Shown here in pieces: positions 56,905-64,000 of a DNA stretch of 64,000 bases. Numbering within the stretch: the stretch's first letter is position 1; every line of letters starts with the position of its first letter. The notes under the pieces are model-generated. The model was not told where the DNA came from and did not search any database. It worked only from the letters and a program-made list of their open reading frames with translations. The position numbers were made by a program, and so were the translations under genes. This DNA is from Topomyia yanbarensis (taxonomy: Eukaryota; Arthropoda; Insecta; Diptera; Culicidae). Location: assembly GCF_030247195.1 (NCBI RefSeq), contig NC_080672.1, positions 367,776,271 through 367,840,270 on the forward strand, in the 5' to 3' direction.

Positions 56905-57770
56905 ACTATGTTCTTAAATACCTACCTACGCCGTAACGTGATGGAAATGCCGCCTTATATTGATCGCTGTCGCCCATGTGCGGCGAAGCTGGAGGGTTGA
57001 ACAACCATTTTGTTTCGGAATTGACAAACTGTGCCATTATCGCCTGTTGGTTGATAGCGGACTCGGCATTCCGTAGTTTTCGACTTGCGCCGGCAAAGTT
57101 TGTCCCACAGTCGCTGTATAGCATCCTAGGTGAACCGCGACGGGCGATAAAGCTGAGCAGAGCAATGATGCATGAATCCGTGCTGAGTTAGTGTGTATCG
57201 CACGAATGGTTAGACAGGTTGCGAGCTTTCCCCATCGTTTTTCCACTCTTCTACCGATGATGACCTCCATTGGCCCGAAGTAGTCGATCCCAACGTGCGT
57301 GAATGGACGTGAGAATACCGCGAGTCGTGCTGGCGGGAGATCTTACACCGTTGATATCGTCTTCCGACTTTAGCGTAACAAACTCGTAGTCGTGAAATTT
57401 TGTATTTCTGACGGATCTCATTTATGGTGGTTTCATGGTTCTGGTGGTGGTATTTTAGGTGGTATTATGCTATGATCAAGGTGGTTAGGTGGTGGTCGCG
57501 AGGCAAAACAATAGGATAGTAGTCGCAGTCGGAATTTGCTTGCATCACTTCTCCTTGGTATGCTTCCAGTTGCGCGTGACGATGCCTTCTTGAGCTCTTC
57601 TGTTGTTGGTGGATCCGAAGCGATCGGCTTCCCTTGGAGTTGTAGTTTGCAGTTGGCTGGAAGGTGGTATACAAATCCGACGATATTGGCGAGCCGCTTC
57701 CAGCTGGAGAACTTATTCGCATCGAGTACTGCTTCAGGAACCATGTAGTATAACAAGAGATTGGAACTAG
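56905..57770 (-). pseudogene. BEL/Pao LTR-retrotransposon integrase relic
   Basis: On the minus strand, from the right: FSSWKRLANIVGFVY and PPTTEELKKA (linker between RNase H and integrase), then INEIRQKYKISRLRVCYAKV and CKI (zinc-binding region), LAVFSRPFTHVGIDYFGPME and GRRVEKRWGKLATCLTIRA (first catalytic Asp), then after a frameshift LYSDCGTNFAGASRKLR (second catalytic Asp) and WLFNPPASPHMG. The order and motifs are those of BEL/Pao integrase. It has at least two frameshifts and internal gaps. No LTR is visible on either side. Confidence 0.85.
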
Positions 57771-58962
57771 TCCGAATACGATAGCATCACGGGACCGTGA
57801 CCTGTTCCACTCGCGGGAGAACCTGCAGCCACCGCTTCCACTTCTCGAACGGGCCCCGTGGTGGTGGAGGAACGCTACGTGGGAAGCTGAGCTGCAAGCA
57901 ACCGGGCGGGTCATAGGTGGTGGATAATGCTTAATCGCGATAGCAACTAGTTGTGATTCGCGACCCGAACCAGCAGCGGGGGCTGACTGCGGGTGTGGTA
58001 GGACGAGGTAGTGGGCCCTATACGTCCTAGGCCTAAATACCACATGCCCTAAAGCAGCCCTGACAAGGCGAGCCAGTGCCGCCTTTAAATAAGCGCTTAG
58101 CCCAAATCCCTCTCCTCCCGTTATCCTTCCTTCCTTCCTTCCTTCTGCGGCTGTTCGCCCATCTGAATATGGAAGCTGTTCTTCAATGTCAGCTTCTTTC
58201 ACCGAACAGCCTAGATAAGCCATGTAGTGTCGGTAGTGGTTGTTTCAACCGGCTAAGAATTACACTACGGACTACCTGTTTCAGTGGTAAAAATCTACCA
58301 TACAGGGAACCCCAATTCCATAGTGTCATGCGACCCGTGCTATGGATAAAATTGTTGAGGGGGTTTAAAACATTCTCAATGGCGAACGGAGCCTGGGAAG
58401 AGTCGGGCGAACTCCCCAGTACGCTGCATTACGCAGCGGAACGTTCACTCTACACTCCGATTTTTTTAACCGATGATCCACTTAATTTTGGCGAATTTTT
58501 GTTGGCTGGGGGTTTGCAGAGACTCTCGGCTGATGGTAGTTCGGTGAAGTTTTGTTGAGTCTCGATTATCAAATTTCGATGTGTACAGATGAACCTGCCC
58601 AGAGGCCGTGTGGTATCCGGCCTAGAATTGAGCCACTGGAGTCCTGCTGCCATGTCGTAGGAGGCGACTGAAAGTAGGAGACCCTAAGTCAAGGTGTAGT
58701 TCCGTGCCGAGGACTTAATGATTGGAGGGTCTAAAATATGCCAGTCGCGCACGGAGCATTTTGGGTTTTGCCCTTGCTGTGTTATGCGAATCTCTGACAC
58801 AGTGGACCATTATTTTCTTCGCAAATCGTGGGAATCAAATGATCATGTCCCATTTAAACCTGATATGGCTCGCTAAATGCGTTAACATCCCAACTCGCTT
58901 GGTGTCCTCTAGTTGTTGTGCAATTTGTGTTGGAGATGAAATGTACAGTTCTCTAATCAACA
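57771..58962 (+). other. Probable 5' UTR and upstream junction of the LOA element
   Basis: The 5' end of the LOA element must lie between the BEL/Pao relic and the ORF start, but I could not find a target duplication to fix it. The stretch includes (CTTC)n at about 58,125-58,147. A forward open frame at 58,076-58,558 has no ORF1-like zinc knuckle. A minus-strand frame at 57,465-58,223 is a chance frame over the BEL/Pao relic and this region. Confidence 0.4.
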
Positions 58963-61900
58963 ATGGTTAGAATAGCACAAGTCAATCTCCAACATAAACG
59001 TACAGCAACTATGAATTTATCTCGACTCATGCAGGAAGGTAAAGCTTCCATAGCATTGGTTCAAGAACCGTATTTCCATAAAGGAAACTTCTATTTTGGA
59101 AAGTTACTTAACACTGCCTTCATTGCTTACAACAAGACAGGCATGACTAACCCACGTGAAATGCCTCGTGCTTGCATTCTTGCAAATAAGGCTATTGACG
59201 CGTGTCTCATATCGGAGCTCACAACTCGCGATATCTGTGTTGTCACAGTTACATTGACTGTCGGAAACGTAGACAAGAAATATATATACTGTTCAGCATA
59301 CCTACCGCATAACGAATCATCTCCTTCTGATGATTTCAAAAGCGTTGTATCATATTGTAGCAGAAATGGGCTTCCGCTCATTATCGGCAGTGATGCGAAT
59401 GCTCATCACATCATTTGGGGCAGCTCAGACATCAATCTGAGAGGCTCTGAACTGATGGAGTACATAAGTAGTACAAATCTCCATATTCTGAATGTGGGAA
59501 ACCGACCAACTTTTGCGAGGTCTGGGAGGGAGGAGGTGTTAGACATAACACTTTGCTCTGATAGAATTTTGCATGAACTGGGAAATTGGCAGGTTCCAAA
59601 TGAAACTGAACCGTCTCTATCCGATCATAAATATATATTTTTCGAGCATTTTGATGTCACCTTCAATGTGGTGACATATCGTAATCCTAAGTCTACAAAC
59701 TGGGACCTCTTTTTGGAAAACTTAGCGACTAAATTTCATGGATATTTTCCAACAATTAGTCAACTAGACGACTTAGATGACGTCGTGGATACGACAAACT
59801 CATTCATATTAGCATCCTACGAAGAAGCTTGTCCACTTCGTACTGTTAAATCGACTAGGGGAACCCCTTGGTGGAGGGCTGAGCTTGATAGAATGAAGAA
59901 AGGTTTGAGAAGAGCTTGGAACCGGCGTCAGCGTGATGACTCCAGGGCTTTCAGGTCAGCTCGTAGTGCATATAAGAAATGTCTTAGATCTGCAGAACGG
60001 GCTGGCTGGCAAAGCCTATGCACTAATGTCTCTAGTCTGAACGAGGCTAGCAGATTAAATAAAATTCTCTCCATATCGAATGATTTTCAGATGAACTCCT
60101 TGAAAACCAGAGATGGTGTTTATGTGACAGACGAAAAAGATGTTCTTAATTGTCTCTTCGACACACACTTTCCAGGTTGTATCGATCCGGAGTTGATCAA
60201 TGTTCACAGATCTCATTCTGGTGATTCGGACTCGTGGGCGCTAGCACGCACATTGGTTTCCACTGAATCGGTCAAGTGGGCAGTTGACAGCTTTGCTCCA
60301 TACAAATCACCCGGAAAAGATGGGATACTCCCCGTGCTACTGCAAAAGGGATTTGATATTCTTAAACATGTCTTGAAAAAGATTTTGCTTTCCAGTCTTG
60401 CTACCGGGTATATCCCGAAAGCATGGCGAGAAATAACTGTTAGATTTATTCCCAAAGGGGGGCGCTCAAGCTATGAAGAAGCCAAGAGTTTTAGGCCTAT
60501 CAGCTTAAGTTCTTTTCTTCTGAAAGCTTTGGAACGGATAATCGATCATCACATCAGGAACGTTAGTTTAGTTGAATATCCTCTGCACAAAATGCAACAT
60601 GCATATCAGTGTGGGAAATCCACGATCACTCTGCTTCACGATGTTGTTTACAACATTGAGAAAGCCTTCTCGCTCAAGCAATCTAGCTTGGGTGTATTCC
60701 TAGATATTGAGGGTGCTTTTGACAATGTGTCCTTCCAGTCTATTCTGGAAGCGACGCGCGGTCATGGGATACCTGCATGTATCTCAGGTTGGATAAACGC
60801 AATGCTTAGTAACCGCATACTTTGCTCATCACTGCGACAGGCTGAGATACGGAAGTTGAGTATTTGCGGTTGTCCTCAGGGCGGCGTTCTGTCACCTTTG
60901 TTATGGAACTTAGTAGCTGACGGCTTGTTGAAGAAACTCAATGAGCTTGGATTTCTAACCTACGGGTTTGCTGACGATTACCAAATACTAATTACTGGAT
61001 TTTGCATCGGAACAATCTTTGACTTGATGCAACAGGCATTAAGAGCTGTCGAACAGTGGTGTCGACAAGTTAAACTATCAGTTAACCCAAACAAAACTTC
61101 AATGGTTCTTTTCACGAAGAAGCGAATAACAACCGGGGTTCGTCCCTTGCAGTTCTTTGATTCTGAGCTGCTGTGTGCAGATCAAGTCAAATACGTTGGA
61201 GTCATATTGGATTCCAAACTGAATTGGTCTGCTCACATTGAGTTCAGAGTCAAGAAAGCGTGCATGGCCTTCGGGCAGTGCAGACGAACTTTTGGAAAGA
61301 CCTGGGGTCTCAAACCTAAATACATCTATTGGATTTACACGACAATTGTACGTCCAATACTGTCATACGGATGCCTTGTGTGGTGGCAGAGGGGAGAGGT
61401 GGTGACAGTCCAGTCAAAGCTAAACCATCTGCAAAGAATGGCGCTCATGGCGTTGACTGGTGCTTTCACCACGACTCCGACTGCTGCTCTTGAGGCACTT
61501 CTAAATATCAAACCATTACACATACACTTAAAACAAGAAGCACTATCATGTGCATACAGACTGCAGGTTACTGGGCTTTGGAACAGTAATCATGTTAATC
61601 TTGCTACCAGTCATACACGATTGTGGTCACAAATGGTTACATGGGGTGAAGATATTCTTGCTCCCAGCGATATTACACTCACTTGTAGTTTTCCTTACAG
61701 GACATTCCATGTCAAGATTCCCTCTCGAGAGGAGTGGTTGTCTGGCTTTATGGAAAGACAACAACAAACGCAAGTGGTTTGTTACACTGACGGTTCTCTG
61801 ATGGAGGGACGTGCTGGTGCTGGTGTCTACTGTCGTGAAATGAGACTGGAACAATCTCACTCACTAGGTAGATACTGTACTGTATTCCAAGCAGAAATCT

Positions 61901-62607
61901 TTGCGATTATGTGCGGGGTGCAATCGGCCCTTCAACTGAGTTTGTCCGGCAGAGTTATAAACTTCTGCTCCGATAGTCAGGCTGCAATCAAGGCCCTTAG
62001 CTCAGACAAATCCCGGTCCAAGCTAGTGATCGCGTGCCGAACCCAAATCGAAGAACTAAGCATTGTCAACACTATCTACCTTGTCTGGGTGCCCGGACAT
62101 TGCGGTATTACTGGAAATGAATGGGCTGACGAATTGGCCAGGGCAGGTTCAGCGATTGACTTCATTGGTCCTGAGCCCGCGCTGCCAATTTCGACAAGTT
62201 GGATAAGGGAAAAAATACGGTCCTGGGCTTCGTCCGAGCACCGCAATTATTGGAGAAATCTACAAACGTGTCGCCAAACAAAGGCGTTTCTAGAACAACC
62301 ATGCCCAGTGGTTTCGAAAAATCTCTTACATTTTTCGAAGCTCCACTGCGGCATGCTGACCAGGGCTTTAACCGGCCACTGCAAACTCAATTATCACATG
62401 GCAACTATTCAGCGCGCTGAGTCTTTTTCATGTGATCTTTGTGAATCCGACTACGGAACTTCATATCATCTGATATGCAACTGCCCAGCGCTAGCGCAAT
62501 TGCGATTACGAGTCTTCAGCCGTCCTTATATAGACGAAACCATGTTTGGTCGACTGAAACTCAGAGACATACTAAAGTTTCTTATCCAATGTGGTAAAGA
62601 GCTTTAG
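58963..62607 (+). CDS. LOA-clade (Lian-like) retrotransposon polyprotein, intact
   Basis: 1,214 codons, fully open. The endonuclease has VNLQH (7-11, typical of LOA/R1), QEPY with Glu 35, GSDANAHH with Asp 144 and Asn 146, and LSDH (219-222). The reverse transcriptase has FRPISLSS (510-517), DIEGAFD (581-587), GCPQGGVLSP (636-645) and FADD (669-672). RNase H has YTDGS with Asp 943, Glu 978, CSDSQ with Asp 1004 and WADE with Asp 1056, all four catalytic acids. A C-terminal CDLC..H..C zinc motif follows near residue 1,160. RNase H separates it from R1. The arrangement of one long ORF without an ORF1 resembles Lian of Aedes. The start MVRIAQVN is the first Met directly before the endonuclease fold. 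The element looks potentially competent; its ends are not defined. Confidence 0.92.
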   Translation: MVRIAQVNLQHKRTATMNLSRLMQEGKASIALVQEPYFHKGNFYFGKLLNTAFIAYNKTGMTNPREMPRACILANKAIDACLISELTTRDICVVTVTLTVGNVDKKYIYCSAYLPHNESSPSDDFKSVVSYCSRNGLPLIIGSDANAHHIIWGSSDINLRGSELMEYISSTNLHILNVGNRPTFARSGREEVLDITLCSDRILHELGNWQVPNETEPSLSDHKYIFFEHFDVTFNVVTYRNPKSTNWDLFLENLATKFHGYFPTISQLDDLDDVVDTTNSFILASYEEACPLRTVKSTRGTPWWRAELDRMKKGLRRAWNRRQRDDSRAFRSARSAYKKCLRSAERAGWQSLCTNVSSLNEASRLNKILSISNDFQMNSLKTRDGVYVTDEKDVLNCLFDTHFPGCIDPELINVHRSHSGDSDSWALARTLVSTESVKWAVDSFAPYKSPGKDGILPVLLQKGFDILKHVLKKILLSSLATGYIPKAWREITVRFIPKGGRSSYEEAKSFRPISLSSFLLKALERIIDHHIRNVSLVEYPLHKMQHAYQCGKSTITLLHDVVYNIEKAFSLKQSSLGVFLDIEGAFDNVSFQSILEATRGHGIPACISGWINAMLSNRILCSSLRQAEIRKLSICGCPQGGVLSPLLWNLVADGLLKKLNELGFLTYGFADDYQILITGFCIGTIFDLMQQALRAVEQWCRQVKLSVNPNKTSMVLFTKKRITTGVRPLQFFDSELLCADQVKYVGVILDSKLNWSAHIEFRVKKACMAFGQCRRTFGKTWGLKPKYIYWIYTTIVRPILSYGCLVWWQRGEVVTVQSKLNHLQRMALMALTGAFTTTPTAALEALLNIKPLHIHLKQEALSCAYRLQVTGLWNSNHVNLATSHTRLWSQMVTWGEDILAPSDITLTCSFPYRTFHVKIPSREEWLSGFMERQQQTQVVCYTDGSLMEGRAGAGVYCREMRLEQSHSLGRYCTVFQAEIFAIMCGVQSALQLSLSGRVINFCSDSQAAIKALSSDKSRSKLVIACRTQIEELSIVNTIYLVWVPGHCGITGNEWADELARAGSAIDFIGPEPALPISTSWIREKIRSWASSEHRNYWRNLQTCRQTKAFLEQPCPVVSKNLLHFSKLHCGMLTRALTGHCKLNYHMATIQRAESFSCDLCESDYGTSYHLICNCPALAQLRLRVFSRPYIDETMFGRLKLRDILKFLIQCGKEL

Positions 62608-63442
62608 GCTTATTCGCAGGCAAGTTGAACTATCACGGAAAACCCCGCAATCACAAAAAATGAATATTGCAATTTTTGATTTTTGTTTTGACTGTTTCAA
62701 CTAAAAATTGCTGATTCAACTAACTGCTCTGTTGATTTTCGCATCATCGATTGGCTGAAAAAATTAGTTATTTTTGGAAGCTGTCAGTTTCCTGATAATA
62801 AAGACAGCAAAAAGGAAACAAAAATTGCAAATTTTTTTTAACCATTTCTTTAGTTGAAAAGGATACATTAGTTTGCTCTCTATGTTTATTTTGTAAATTT
62901 TTTGAGGCTACCATAAAAGTGCTGGATTTCGAAATTTAGATTAATAAACCAGTTATAATACTTGAAAGTGCCTAACTAGTTTAGTGATATATATGTGAAT
63001 TCATCGAAGTATTTTTATATAATAGATCAGATAGACAACAAATTGCATGATTCGCCTTATGCACGAACAAACAAACCAGGAAATATAACCAGGTGTGTAT
63101 GTTTTATGTCTATTTTACAAAGCTTCCATCTAAACAAGATTTGCATTTTTTTTTTAAATTCATCATGATCTCATGGTTAGAAAGAAGTTTGAAAATAATG
63201 GAGATCCGACATGGCAATATAAAATGAGTGAGCCGACTAGAACAAATCATAAACATTATTCGGTCGATCTGACAATCACCATCACAAAACTTTCCAACAT
63301 TGTTTCAATCTAATGTCGTTTAGGATATTATGCATCCTTTCACTTTGGGTAGAAGGCGTACACAATTATTAACATCCAAATATTGCCATCTGCGCGGAAC
63401 GTGTGAATGTTGTACGAACAGGTACCGATTCAAAATTGAGAT
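62608..63442. other. LOA 3' end and AT-rich DNA with a possible short MITE
   Basis: The LOA element has little 3' UTR; its end probably lies within about 60 bp of the stop. Bases 62,667-62,830 are bracketed by TTGCAATTTTTG and its inverse CAAAAATTGCAA, a possible 164-bp MITE (weak). Nothing else seen up to 63,442. Confidence 0.35.
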
Positions 63443-64000
63443 CTAGAATATAATTGGGCAGTTCTTCGATGCTAGCATGAGCTTGTTTCCGCTGGAAGTG
63501 ATGTTCGCCGCCGGAGATCGAATGGTGCTCGCTATCATTGTGCTAGGAGCAGATGGAGTGCCGGATGCTGTATTTGTGGAACTAAGCATACTAGTACCGT
63601 TGTTTCGTCGATTAAGCCACGTTATTGCGCGAGTTCCACCTGCAAGAGCCGTCGTTGATGAGGCTGCTCTGCATTCAGGCATTAGGGAAGGGCGTTTAGG
63701 GTGTTTTGTTTGAAGAAATTTCCAAAGTGTTCATAGGATACTGATACGGACTGCATAGTGCTATCCGAGTCTGATGTAACGATTATGTCTGGTCGGGCTG
63801 CGTTAATGTTATAATATTCTTTCAGAACGTTCAGTTCCATTCCATGTAGTGTCAGTAAATCTTCATTGTAAACATCACTCTTGAAAGTTGAAAACCTCGC
63901 ACGTTCGTCGGATTTGACATTAGTCCCACCATTGCACGATCTCTGCCCGGGCTCTGTCGACAAACGCCTGAATATTCTCCCGCCACATTGCCTCGCAACG
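63443..64000 (-). pseudogene. PRC1/Ase1/MAP65 (feo-like) partial pseudogene
   Basis: From 64,000 leftward the frame reads AMWRENIQAFVDRARAEIV, then QWWD and a stop. After a one-base shift it continues KSDERARFSTFKSD, VYNEDLLTLHGMELNVLKEY and YNIN. This matches in order the conserved segment of PRC1-family spindle-midzone proteins ('..WDKC..S.E.R..F......Y.E.LL.LH..E...LK.YY'). The rest of the spectrin-like and microtubule-binding region, with its 'NRGG' motif, is missing. Further left, a Ser/Thr-rich frame (AGGTRAITWLNRRN) may derive from the disordered tail. The stop, shift and deletion mark a broken copy, perhaps a retrocopy; it continues beyond the window. Similarity is recalled, not searched. 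Confidence 0.6.

Noticed and set aside
57465..58223. 252-codon minus-strand frame
   Set aside because: It is a chance frame: it overlaps the BEL/Pao relic in a different frame from the recognisable pol sequence and continues into low-complexity sequence antisense to the LOA leader.
58076..58558. 160-codon plus-strand frame as LOA ORF1
   Set aside because: No zinc knuckle or RNA-binding motif, and it begins in a (CTTC)n region; not supported as gag.

Overview
The window looks like mosquito chromosomal DNA, most likely an aedine species. I infer this from one recognisable arthropod gene with very long introns, a Feilai-type tRNA-derived SINE, a Lian-like LOA retrotransposon and a very high density of short inverted-repeat transposons. 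There are no prokaryotic operons, CRISPR arrays or rRNA genes. Species assignment rests on recognition of family styles, not on a search.

The only host gene I can support is on the minus strand. It is the insect four-and-a-half-LIM gene (limpet, Lmpt). A short first coding exon lies at 34,193-34,368. Two LIM exons lie at 20,664-20,853 and 20,414-20,588, and the rest of the gene should lie left of base 1. Reading phases agree for joining exon 1 to the LIM exons across a 13.3-kb intron filled with dead transposons. At the right edge (63,443-64,000, minus) is a broken copy of a PRC1/Ase1/MAP65 (fly feo) gene.

Layout by region. 1-6.7 kb: a hAT MITE with a perfect 8-bp target duplication, a repeat ('R', three copies in the window) split by a piggyBac-like element at TTAA, then a degenerate 7-bp repeat array. 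6.7-20.4 kb: sparse intron with several MITEs, a 17-bp minisatellite of about 68 copies (13.1-14.3 kb), nested MITEs (15.7-17.2 kb) and a 1.7-kb foldback (17.6-19.3 kb). 20.4-34.4 kb: Lmpt exons, a CpG-rich tandem repeat, and relics of RTE-like, Tc1/mariner, Jockey and I-like elements. 36.6-40.4 kb: a pogo-like element with perfect 24-bp termini holding a nested MITE, a palindrome and a SINE. 41.4-48.6 kb: an AT-rich inverted-repeat element interrupted by a complete 6.1-kb I-superfamily retrotransposon with both ORFs open and a perfect 13-bp target duplication. 49-54 kb: further MITEs and a possible regulatory island. 56-63 kb: CR1-like and BEL/Pao relics abutting an intact LOA-clade retrotransposon ORF of 1,214 codons.

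The main biological content is a stratified transposon record. Because repeat families R and S are each present in both interrupted and uninterrupted form, several insertion events can be read to the base. Two retrotransposons, the I-like and the LOA-like, look young enough to have been active recently. Many short open frames in the window are antisense or repeat shadows and are not annotated.
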